Source: an uncultured Oscillospiraceae bacterium
GTDB taxonomy: Bacteria; Bacillota; Clostridia; Oscillospirales; Ruminococcaceae
Assembly: GCA_958403605.1 (NCBI GenBank)
Contig: CATXYA010000176.1
Coordinates: 1 to 5,059 of the forward strand
DNA: 5,059 bases
Direction of reading: 5' to 3'
The notes beneath the pieces are model-generated. The model saw only the letters and a list, made by a program, of their open reading frames with translations. It did no database searches and was not told where the DNA came from. Within the stretch, counting starts at the first letter, position 1. Each line of letters starts with the position of its first letter. Positions 1 through 5,059 of the stretch are shown here, one piece after another. A program made the position numbers and the translations under genes.

Positions 1-12
1 GCTGCTGGAGGA

Positions 13-52
13 AAAAAGGAAGGGTCACGGTTGAGCGTGACCCTTCCTTTTT
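13..52. terminator. Bidirectional intrinsic terminator
   Basis: Bases 13-29 pair perfectly with 36-52 (17 bp) around a six-base loop (30-35). The stem starts with an A run and ends with a T run, so it can act as a rho-independent terminator on either strand. It separates the riboswitch-controlled operon from whatever lies to the left. No gene end is visible in the 12 bases before it, so the strand of the upstream gene is unknown. Confidence 0.9.
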
Positions 53-92
53 CCATAGGAGCTGCAAATTTTGAAAAAAGTTGAAAAAATCG

Positions 93-121
93 TTGACAGG
101 CAAAGCCCAGGGTGCTATAGT
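93..121 (+). promoter_or_regulatory. Sigma-A promoter of the lysine riboswitch / ABC importer operon
   Basis: The -35 box TTGACA (93-98) is perfect. It lies 17 bp before the -10 box TATAGT (116-121, five of six consensus bases), which also carries the extended -10 TG at 113-114. Transcription would start near 128. Just upstream, the 9-bp element TTGAAAAAA occurs twice (71-79 and 81-89), giving A tracts that could act as an UP element; that role is inference. The promoter is close to consensus, so control probably lies mainly in the RNA leader rather than at initiation. Confidence 0.88.
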
Positions 122-164
122 GATAAAAAATCATAAAGCAGTCCAGGGGTCCGCAAGGGTCCCG

Positions 165-340
165 GGCAATGGTAGAGGCGCGGAAGGCCAAGAGTAGCGC
201 GCGCACGGGGCGGATAAGACGCCGCGCGCGGGAAAGGGGCCGCCGCCGAAATCGTATCCCGGCTTATCGGGGGTGCGGTTGGGTCGGTGCAACAAGAGGT
301 ACCGGACTGTCACGTCTTCGTGAAGCGCTATCCATTGGTC
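165..340 (+). promoter_or_regulatory. Lysine riboswitch (L-box) aptamer
   Basis: This is a five-helix lysine-sensing RNA. The family's conserved blocks appear in order: GGTAGAGG (171-178), CAAGAGTA (189-196), AAAGGGG (233-239), GCCGAA (245-250), CTGTCA (307-312) and GCGCTATCC (325-333). P1 pairs 167-175 with 328-337, with one bulged C. The P2 arm includes 198-204 with 224-230 and 209-212 with 220-223. P3 pairs 251-260 with 270-279, with several G-U pairs. P4 pairs 285-290 with 299-304 and P5 pairs 311-314 with 319-322. The P2 loop GATAAG (213-218) is exactly complementary to the P3 loop CTTATC (263-268), the kissing interaction typical of this class. Lysine binding stabilises P1. The downstream terminator and the ABC importer operon fit a lysine-repressed transport unit. 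I assigned the class from remembered consensus, not from a model search, but the agreement in both sequence and fold leaves little doubt. Confidence 0.96.
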
Positions 341-384
341 AGAGACAGGGCAGACAGGCCGCGGTGCCATCCTCGTTTTTGATG

Positions 385-422
385 CCATGAAGCGTATTTG
401 CAGGACGCTTCATGGTTTTTTT
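385..422 (+). terminator. Riboswitch expression-platform terminator
   Basis: Bases 385-395 pair perfectly with 405-415 (11 bp, nine-base loop), followed by seven T residues (416-422). It lies 45 bases after the aptamer and 42 bases before the first start codon, so it must be read through for the operon to be expressed. Its 5' arm can instead pair with the 3' strand of aptamer helix P1: 325-329 with 391-395, 333-335 with 387-389, and 337-339 with 384-386. That would give an antiterminator when lysine is absent. The terminator is seen directly; the alternative pairing is hand-folded inference. Confidence 0.93.
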
Positions 423-448
423 ATTTTAGCCCCAGCTTGTGGGGAAAG

Positions 449-454
449 AGGGAG
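449..454 (+). promoter_or_regulatory. Ribosome binding site fixing the start of the binding-protein gene
   Basis: AGGGAG lies nine bases before the ATG at 464. It decides between that start and an in-frame TTG at 398. The TTG lies in the loop of the riboswitch terminator, has no Shine-Dalgarno sequence, and would put a non-signal-like stretch in front of the lipoprotein signal peptide. Confidence 0.8.
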
Positions 455-463
455 AAATTGAAG

Positions 464-1366
464 ATGAGAAGATCTGTACTTGCAACCCTGGCCGGCGCGT
501 TGGCGCTGACCCTGTCCCTGGCCGCCTGCGGCGGTTCCGCCGCGCCCTCCAGCCAGCCCGCCGGTTCCGTGCCCGCCTCCACGGCGGCGTCCGTATCCGC
601 CGGCGGCAATGGGGGCGGCAACGTGCTCTCCGTCGCGATGGAGTGTGCCTACGCCCCGTATAACTGGACGCAGAACAGCGACGCCAACGGCGCCGTCGCC
701 ATCAAGGACAGCACCGATTACGCCTACGGCTATGACGTCATGATGGCGAAAAAGATCGCCGACGCCCTGGGCATGGAGCTGGAGATCGTCCGTTTGGACT
801 GGGACAGCCTGGTGCCCGCGGTGCAGTCCGGCACTGTGGACTGCGTTATCGCCGGTCAGTCCATCACCACCGAGCGGCTGCAGATGGTGGATTTCACCGA
901 GCCGTACTATTACGCCGACGTGGTGACGCTGGTGAAGGCCGACGGCCCTTATGCTGACGCCAAGGGCATCGCCGACCTGAAGGGCGCCAAGTGCACCAGC
1001 CAGCTGAACACCATCTGGTATGACAGCTGCCTGCCGCAGATCGAGGACGCCAACATCCTGGCGGCACAGGACTCCGCCCCCGCCATGCTGGTGGCGCTGG
1101 AATCCGGCGCGTGCGACCTGGTGTGCACGGATATGCCCACCGCCATGGCGGCCTGCGTGGCCTATCCCGACCTGAAGTTGCTGGATTTCACAGACACGGA
1201 CAACGACTATGAAGTGTCCCAGGAAGAGGTCAACATCGGCATCAGTCTGAAAAAGGGCAACACCGAACTGATGGAACAGATCAACGGCGTGCTGGCCACC
1301 ATGACGCCGGATGATTACACCCAGATGATGGACGATGCCATCAGTGTGCAGCCGCTGAACGGCTGA
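464..1366 (+). CDS. Amino acid ABC importer, substrate-binding lipoprotein (probably lysine)
   Basis: This 300-residue extracytoplasmic protein would capture the amino acid outside the membrane and deliver it to the permease encoded next. Residues 1-22 form a lipoprotein signal peptide: two arginines, a hydrophobic core and the lipobox LAAC, with Cys22 as the lipid anchor. A Ser/Ala/Pro/Gly-rich linker follows (about 23-53), then a family 3 solute-binding domain (about 54-297). Typical motifs are CAYAPYNW (61-68), GYDVMMAKKIADALG (89-103) and GQSITTERLQMVDFTEPYY (131-149). By alignment from memory with the lysine/arginine/ornithine-binding protein, Arg138 and Asp223 match residues that hold the ligand alpha-carboxylate and alpha-amino groups, and Glu60 sits at the side-chain-contacting aspartate. 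The family cannot fix the substrate; lysine is inferred from the riboswitch upstream. The mature part has seven further cysteines, many for an exported protein. The permease gene starts 41 bp downstream. Confidence 0.93.
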   Translation: MRRSVLATLAGALALTLSLAACGGSAAPSSQPAGSVPASTAASVSAGGNGGGNVLSVAMECAYAPYNWTQNSDANGAVAIKDSTDYAYGYDVMMAKKIADALGMELEIVRLDWDSLVPAVQSGTVDCVIAGQSITTERLQMVDFTEPYYYADVVTLVKADGPYADAKGIADLKGAKCTSQLNTIWYDSCLPQIEDANILAAQDSAPAMLVALESGACDLVCTDMPTAMAACVAYPDLKLLDFTDTDNDYEVSQEEVNIGISLKKGNTELMEQINGVLATMTPDDYTQMMDDAISVQPLNG

Positions 1367-1407
1367 GCACCGCCGGCGCGTGACCGGAGAGAAAAGGGAG
1401 AGAGAAT

Positions 1408-2316
1408 ATGGCGTTACCAGACGCAAACGACTTTTGGGGCTGGATCGGTTATATCCTGCAGAATTACGGGCCTTCGCTGCTGAAGGGCGCGGGCACCACG
1501 ATGGTGATCGCCGTTGCCAGCACGGCCATCGGCTGTGTGATCGGCTTTGCCGCGGGCATCGTGCAGACGATCCCCGCCGATAAAGAGGCCAATCCCGCCC
1601 GCTACTGGCTGGTGCAGGTGTGCAAGTTCATTTTGAACGTGTATGTGGAGGTGTTCCGCGGCACGCCCATGATGGTGCAGGCGATGTTTATCTACTACGG
1701 CGCGGCCATGCTGTTCAACATCCACTGGGGCATGTGGACCGCCGCCATCTTCATCGTGTCCATCAACACGGGCGCCTATATGGCGGAGACGGTGCGCGGC
1801 GGCATTTTGTCCATCGACCCCGGCCAGACGGAGGGCGCCATGGCCATCGGCATGAACCATGTGCAGACGATGATGGCGGTCATTCTGCCGCAGGCCCTGC
1901 GCAACATCATGCCGCAGATCGGCAACAACCTCATCATCAACATCAAAGACACCTGTGTGCTGTCCGTGATCGGCACCATGGAGCTGTTCTACACCTCCAA
2001 AAGCATCTCCGGCGCGTACTATACTTATTTCCAAACCTTCACCATCACCATGGTGATGTACTTCATCCTCACCTTCACCTGCTCGCGCATCCTGCGCTGG
2101 CTGGAGAAGAAGATGGACGGCCCCGCGAACTTTGACCTGGCCGTGGCCGACCCGCTGGTGCCCGGCGAGGGGATGCACCGCTACCAGAAGAACCCCAAGG
2201 AGCCCAACAGCGATTACCGTGCGAAAAAGCGCGCGGACGCGGTGCTGAAGGGCGGCCGCCCGGCGGAGCGCTTTACGCATCACAGCGGCGATTCCAACGA
2301 CAGGGAGGGACTGTGA
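1408..2316 (+). CDS. Amino acid ABC importer, HisM/GlnP-type permease (probably lysine)
   Basis: This 302-residue inner-membrane subunit forms the translocation path. Hydrophobic segments lie at about 28-52, 87-106, 109-122, 155-175 and 207-228. The family signature [11 protein letters not shown] is at 81-91. The cytoplasmic coupling (EAA) loop runs through [22 protein letters not shown] (127-148) to [11 protein letters not shown] (160-170), where the ATPase docks. With only one permease gene in the operon, a homodimeric channel is likely. The ATG at 1408 has AGGGAG seven bases upstream. Residues from about 237 to the end form a hydrophilic, charged tail of some 65 residues after the last membrane segment, where many family members stop soon after a motif like RWLEKK (230-235). 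The stop codon ends one base before the ATPase start, so the ATPase Shine-Dalgarno sequence lies inside this gene and the two are probably translationally coupled. Confidence 0.93.
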   Translation: MALPDANDFWGWIGYILQNYGPSLLKGAGTTMVIAVASTAIGCVIGFAAGIVQTIPADKEANPARYWLVQVCKFILNVYVEVFRGTPMMVQAMFIYYGAAMLFNIHWGMWTAAIFIVSINTGAYMAETVRGGILSIDPGQTEGAMAIGMNHVQTMMAVILPQALRNIMPQIGNNLIINIKDTCVLSVIGTMELFYTSKSISGAYYTYFQTFTITMVMYFILTFTCSRILRWLEKKMDGPANFDLAVADPLVPGEGMHRYQKNPKEPNSDYRAKKRADAVLKGGRPAERFTHHSGDSNDREGL

Positions 2317-2317
2317 G

Positions 2318-3058
2318 ATGGGCGAAAAGATCATCGAGGTCAACCACCTGGGCAAGACCTTCGGCACCCATGAGGTGCTGAAGGATGTGGATTTCCAAGT
2401 ACATGAGGGCGACGTGACCTGTATCATCGGCGCGTCCGGCTCGGGCAAATCCACGCTACTGCGCTGCATCAACCTGTTGGAGCGGCCCACCACAGGCGAG
2501 ATCCTGTTTCACGGGCAGCCCATCATCGGCAAGGGCACCGACGCCTGCAAATACCGCGCCAAGGTGGGCATGGTATTTCAAAGCTTCAACCTGTTCAACA
2601 ACATGACCGTGCTGGAAAACTGTATGACCGGGCCCATCAAGGTGCTGAAAAAGGACCCGGAGCAGGTGCGGGAAACGGCGATGGGCTTTCTGCGCAAGGT
2701 GGGCATGGACCAGTACATCAAGGCAAAGCCACGCCAGCTCTCCGGCGGGCAGAAGCAGCGCGTGGCCATTGCCCGCGCCCTGGCGATGGAGCCGGAGGTG
2801 CTGCTGTTTGACGAGCCCACCAGCGCCCTGGACCCGCAGATGGTGGGTGAGGTGCTGGCCGTCATGCGCCAGCTGGCAAAAGAAGGCCTGACCATGATCG
2901 TGGCGACCCACGAGATGGCGTTTGCCCGCGACGTGTCCTCCCATGTGGTGTACATGGCTGACGGCGTCATCTGCGAAGAGGGGACGCCGGAAGCGCTGTT
3001 TGAACATCCCCGTGAAGAAAAGACCCGGGAATTTTTGGCCCGCTTCAATCAGCGGTAA
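2318..3058 (+). CDS. Amino acid ABC importer, HisP/GlnQ-type ATPase (probably lysine)
   Basis: This 246-residue cytoplasmic subunit dimerises under the permease and powers uptake by ATP hydrolysis. All nucleotide-binding motifs are intact: Walker [10 protein letters not shown] (38-46), Q-loop Gln88 in VFQSFNLF, signature LSGGQKQR (141-148), Walker B VLLFDE with catalytic Glu166, D-loop SALD (169-172) and H-loop His198 in ATHEM. The length and the motif wording, notably [12 protein letters not shown] and [13 protein letters not shown], are those of the polar amino acid uptake subfamily. Nothing suggests a drug-efflux or metal subfamily. The strong Shine-Dalgarno sequence (GGGAGGGA, 2303-2310) sits seven bases before the ATG. 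It is the last gene of the operon; a terminator starts seven bases after the stop. Confidence 0.95.
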   Translation: MGEKIIEVNHLGKTFGTHEVLKDVDFQVHEGDVTCIIGASGSGKSTLLRCINLLERPTTGEILFHGQPIIGKGTDACKYRAKVGMVFQSFNLFNNMTVLENCMTGPIKVLKKDPEQVRETAMGFLRKVGMDQYIKAKPRQLSGGQKQRVAIARALAMEPEVLLFDEPTSALDPQMVGEVLAVMRQLAKEGLTMIVATHEMAFARDVSSHVVYMADGVICEEGTPEALFEHPREEKTREFLARFNQR

Positions 3059-3064
3059 AGACAT

Positions 3065-3106
3065 CCGGCGGCCTGCGCGCTTTTGCGGCGGGCCGCCGGC
3101 TTTTTT
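3065..3106 (+). terminator. Operon terminator after the ABC ATPase gene
   Basis: The GC-rich hairpin pairs 3065-3076 with 3088-3099 (12 bp with one G-T pair). It continues, after a bulged G at 3077, with 3078-3080 against 3085-3087 around a TTTT loop. Six T residues follow (3101-3106). This is a strong rho-independent terminator placed directly after the last gene of the importer operon. Confidence 0.93.
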
Positions 3107-3193
3107 GAAGACGCTTTTCAAAAAAAGACGCAGATGCGCAGCTTTTTTCGAGCGCCCTTTTCCAAACAGCGTGGGCAAACACTGCCTTTTTTT
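3101..3193 (+). other. AT-tract spacer with two weak backup terminator-like hairpins
   Basis: A T run (3101-3106), an A run (3120-3126) and a second T run (3143-3148) can pair in two exclusive ways: 3101-3110 with 3116-3125, or 3121-3127 with 3142-3148. The second pairing looks like a weak terminator. Further on, GGCA (3174-3177) pairs with TGCC (3183-3186) before seven T residues (3187-3193). The stems are short or AT-rich, so termination here is only possible. I see no coding sequence in the spacer. Confidence 0.35.
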
Positions 3194-3220
3194 GTAAATT
3201 TTCACGAAGATTACAAAAAA

Positions 3221-3251
3221 TTAACATTTTCGAGCGAAATTATGGTATAAT
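3221..3251 (+). promoter_or_regulatory. Sigma-A promoter of the citrate synthase gene
   Basis: The -10 box TATAAT (3246-3251) is perfect and has the extended -10 TG at 3243-3244. The best -35 candidate is TTAACA (3221-3226, five of six consensus bases), with a longer than ideal 19-bp spacer that the extended -10 may offset. Transcription would start near 3258, giving a leader of about 36 nt with no obvious regulatory structure. The local sequence is very AT-rich against GC-rich genes on both sides. Confidence 0.85.
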
Positions 3252-3293
3252 GAATATTATTACATTTATTATAGGAAAAGAAAGGCAGGGATC

Positions 3294-4679
3294 ATGATGC
3301 CAATCGACAAAACCATCGATTATTCCGAGGTGACACCGGCGATCTGCGCACTCAGCGAGAAATGCATGTCCAACGATGCCCTCCAACCGGAGCTGTACAC
3401 CCAGTACAACGTCAACCGCGGCCTGCGCGACCTGAACGGCAACGGCGTGCTCACCGGCCTGACGGAGATCAGCGACATCGTCGCCTTTGAGACGGTGGAC
3501 GGGGTCAAGACGCCCTGCGAGGGACGGCTTTACTACCGCGGGGTGAACGTGAAGGACCTGGTGCAGGGCTTTATGGCAGAGGGCCGCTTCGGGTTCGAAG
3601 AGACCATCTATCTGCTGCTGTTCGGCGATCTGCCCACACCGGAGGAGCTGGGGGAGTTCAACAAGCAGCTGGCATTCTACCGCAGCCTGCCCACCAACTT
3701 CGTGCGCGACGTCATCATGAAGGCGCCCAGCGAGGATATGATGAACATGCTGGCCCGCAGCGTGCTGACGCTGTACGGCTATGATTCCCACGCCAACGAC
3801 AACAGCATCCCCAATGTGCTGCGCCAGAGCCTGCAGCTGATCGCCCTGTTCCCCATGCTGTCGGTGTACGGCTATCAGGCCTACAGCCATTACGTGCTGG
3901 GCAACAGCCTTTACATCCACAACCCGGACCCCAACCTCTCCACGGCGGAGAACATCCTGCACATCCTGCGTCCGGACAGCAAGTACACCGAGCTGGAAGC
4001 CCGCATCCTGGATCTGGCGCTGGTGCTGCACGCCGAGCACGGCGGCGGCAACAACTCCACTTTCACCACGCATGTGGTCACGTCCTCGGGCACGGATACT
4101 TATTCCACCATCGCCGCGGCGCTGGGCAGCCTGAAGGGCCCCAAGCACGGCGGCGCCAACATCAAGGTGGTGCGCATGTTCGAGGACATGAAGGAGAGTC
4201 TGCCCGATTGGGAGGACGAGGCGGCGGTGGAGCAATATCTGCGCCGCCTGCTGCACAAGGACGCGTTCGACAAGGCGGGCCTTATCTACGGCATGGGCCA
4301 CGCGGTATACTCCCTCAGCGACCCGCGCGCCGACATCTTCAAGCATTTCGTGGAAAAGCTGGCCATGGCCAAGGGCCGCGGCCCCGAGTACAAGCTGTAC
4401 GCCGCCGTGGAGCGGCTGGCGCCGAAGGTGATCGCCGACGAGCGCAAGATCTACAAGGGCGTCGCCGCCAACATCGATTTTTACAGCGGCTTTGTCTACA
4501 GCATGCTGGATCTGCCGCTGGAGCTGTACACGCCCATCTTCGCCATCAGCCGCATCGCGGGCTGGAGCGCCCACCGCATCGAAGAGCTTATCAACGGCGG
4601 TAAGATCATCCGCCCGTCCTACAAGGCGGTGGCCCCGCGCCGGGACTATGTGCCCATGGACGCGCGCACCGCACAGTAA
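3294..4679 (+). CDS. gltA: Citrate synthase
   Basis: This cytoplasmic enzyme condenses oxaloacetate and acetyl-CoA to citrate, the entry to the oxidative TCA branch. The 461-residue protein matches the citrate/2-methylcitrate synthase family along its length. By comparison with the pig enzyme, His249 (HAEHGGGNNSTF) and His336 (GMGHAVY) match the oxaloacetate-binding histidines. His285 (GPKHGGAN) and Asp395 (NIDFYSG) match the catalytic His/Asp pair, and Arg345 (DPRA) and Arg420 (ISRIAGW) match carboxylate-binding arginines. All are present, so it should be active. It is longer than common bacterial forms of about 370-430 residues. The start is either of two adjacent ATGs (3294, 3297): AAAGG ends eight bases before the first and AGGG six bases before the second. 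The gene has its own promoter and terminator. In an anaerobe its likely job is supplying 2-oxoglutarate for glutamate. A 2-methylcitrate synthase cannot be excluded, but no propionate genes are nearby. Confidence 0.95.
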   Translation: MMPIDKTIDYSEVTPAICALSEKCMSNDALQPELYTQYNVNRGLRDLNGNGVLTGLTEISDIVAFETVDGVKTPCEGRLYYRGVNVKDLVQGFMAEGRFGFEETIYLLLFGDLPTPEELGEFNKQLAFYRSLPTNFVRDVIMKAPSEDMMNMLARSVLTLYGYDSHANDNSIPNVLRQSLQLIALFPMLSVYGYQAYSHYVLGNSLYIHNPDPNLSTAENILHILRPDSKYTELEARILDLALVLHAEHGGGNNSTFTTHVVTSSGTDTYSTIAAALGSLKGPKHGGANIKVVRMFEDMKESLPDWEDEAAVEQYLRRLLHKDAFDKAGLIYGMGHAVYSLSDPRADIFKHFVEKLAMAKGRGPEYKLYAAVERLAPKVIADERKIYKGVAANIDFYSGFVYSMLDLPLELYTPIFAISRIAGWSAHRIEELINGGKIIRPSYKAVAPRRDYVPMDARTAQ

Positions 4680-4687
4680 TTATCGTC

Positions 4688-4731
4688 AAAAGGCCTTGGG
4701 AAGCGGCTTGCCGCGGCCCAGGGCCTTTTTT
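4688..4731 (+). terminator. Terminator of the citrate synthase gene
   Basis: Bases 4688-4700 pair with 4717-4729 (13 bp with one G-T pair). The stem is extended across a 2x2 internal loop by 4703-4706 with 4711-4714, and T residues run through 4731. It begins nine bases after the citrate synthase stop. The A run on the left side could also let it work on the opposite strand, though no minus-strand gene is seen here. Confidence 0.92.
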
Positions 4732-4780
4732 GCATATTCCGCGGCAGGCGGGGAAATCCTAATCCCACGAGGTGAGAAAG

Positions 4781-4951
4781 ATGCAGGATTTTGACGATTA
4801 TTCGCCGGAAATGCTGGTGTTCTATAAGGCGCTGCCGCCGCAGCTGCAAAACGCCGTGCGCATGGCGGAAGAGGAACCGGAGGATCTGGACGAGCTGACG
4901 AAGCTGGCGCTGGAGCTGGCCCGCCGGGAAGGGGGGCGCCACACGTCATGA
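4781..4951 (+). CDS. Small acidic protein of unknown function
   Basis: The 56-residue product begins MQDFDDYSPEML and ends GGRHTS. A good Shine-Dalgarno sequence, AGGTG (4770-4774), lies six bases before the ATG, and the gene overlaps the next start codon as ATGA; both features support real translation. The protein has no signal peptide or membrane segment. It has a short motif FYKALPPQLQNAV (14-26), then a Glu/Asp-rich stretch (about 30-39) and a leucine-rich, probably helical end (about 36-49). I do not recognise a family. A similar core occurs in the overlapping downstream gene, so the two may be tandem relatives that work together. No convincing promoter is visible between the preceding terminator and this gene, so its transcription start is unclear. 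Confidence 0.7.
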   Translation: MQDFDDYSPEMLVFYKALPPQLQNAVRMAEEEPEDLDELTKLALELARREGGRHTS

Positions 4952-5059
4952 CCTTGGATGAATACTACCGGCAAAACCCCGATCTGCGGGAGCTGTATAT
5001 CCAGCTGCCCGGGGCGGTGCGGATGCATATTCTGGAAAACAACGTGCGCGTCACCACCA
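4948..5059 (+). CDS. Small protein of unknown function, 3' end beyond the window
   Basis: The reading frame opens at the ATG overlapping the preceding stop by the ATGA arrangement and stays open to the window edge, so 37 residues are visible, starting MTLDEYYRQNPDLREL. This spacing implies translational coupling with the small gene before it. The segment LYIQLPGAVRMHI (16-28) aligns with FYKALPPQLQNAV of that neighbour, suggesting a shared fold. The visible part is soluble and mixed-charge, with no membrane segment and no motif I can tie to a function. The full length and any downstream domain cannot be judged here. Confidence 0.6.
   Translation, partial: MTLDEYYRQNPDLRELYIQLPGAVRMHILENNVRVTT

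Noticed and set aside
131..390. Small open frames in the leader on both strands
   Set aside because: They lie across the riboswitch aptamer, whose conserved structure explains the sequence. Neither has a convincing ribosome binding site or a recognisable product.
312..395. Alternative antiterminator using the P5 hairpin (312-321 with 387-395)
   Set aside because: One bulge allows this pairing, but P5 is a stable local hairpin and would not be coupled to lysine-dependent P1 formation. The P1 3' strand pairing explains switching better.
284..422. T-box leader (GGTACCG followed by a terminator)
   Set aside because: GGTACCG at 299-305 resembles the T-box antiterminator motif, but the full GGTGGNACCGCG consensus is absent. 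The same bases form P4 of a complete lysine aptamer.
398..463. Upstream TTG start for the binding protein
   Set aside because: It lies in the terminator loop, lacks a Shine-Dalgarno sequence and would add 22 residues before a perfect lipoprotein signal peptide.
410..1426. Long minus-strand open frame opposite the binding-protein gene
   Set aside because: It is a shadow frame produced by GC-rich third positions. The product is a His/Gly/Val/Gln-rich low-complexity string with no family motifs, while the plus strand has an unmistakable lipoprotein.
1414..2493. Long minus-strand open frame opposite the permease and start of the ATPase
   Set aside because: It spans two recognisable plus-strand genes, is His/Ala/Arg/Asp-biased and shows no domain.
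3240..4574. 444-codon minus-strand open frame opposite citrate synthase
   Set aside because: It has the same GC-driven shadow composition (His/Gln/Val/Ala). The plus frame carries all citrate synthase active-site motifs.
4708..4739. Promoter for the two small genes inside or just after the citrate synthase terminator
   Set aside because: The best boxes (TTGCCG and CATATT) match the consensus poorly and overlap the terminator stem. This is too weak to call.

Overview
The window is a GC-rich, Gram-positive-type chromosomal segment with ordinary housekeeping content. Purine-rich Shine-Dalgarno sites, several perfect intrinsic terminators, a lysine riboswitch, a lipoprotein-type binding protein and GCC/CTG-rich codon use together suggest a Firmicute of the class Clostridia, probably a GC-rich gut Oscillospiraceae-like lineage. 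That placement is inference; there is no rRNA or marker gene here to settle it.

Region 1 (1-3106) is one transcription unit. A perfect bidirectional terminator (13-52) closes whatever lies upstream. A strong sigma-A promoter (93-121) then starts a leader of about 335 nt that holds a lysine riboswitch (L-box) aptamer at about 165-340 and a perfect terminator hairpin (385-422). Three co-directional genes follow: a family 3 solute-binding lipoprotein (464-1366), a HisM/GlnP-type permease (1408-2316) and a HisP/GlnQ-type ATPase (2318-3058), closed by a strong terminator (3065-3106). The protein families alone say only 'polar amino acid ABC importer'. The riboswitch makes lysine the likely substrate: when lysine is plentiful the leader should terminate before the genes.

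Region 2 (3107-3293) is a short AT-rich spacer with alternating T and A tracts, two weak terminator-like hairpins and an extended -10 promoter. Region 3 (3294-4731) is a single-gene unit for citrate synthase with its own terminator. It probably supplies citrate for 2-oxoglutarate and glutamate synthesis, although no other gene of that pathway is in view. I see no mechanistic link between it and the importer.

Region 4 (4732-5059) holds two tiny overlapping genes of unknown function, the second cut by the window end. Their short products share an [FL]Y-x2-LP-x2-[LV]-[QR] core and look like tandem relatives.

I found no mobile element, CRISPR array, tRNA, rRNA or clearly new system. The items most worth a second look are the complete riboswitch switching architecture, the long hydrophilic tail on the permease and the small gene pair at the right edge.
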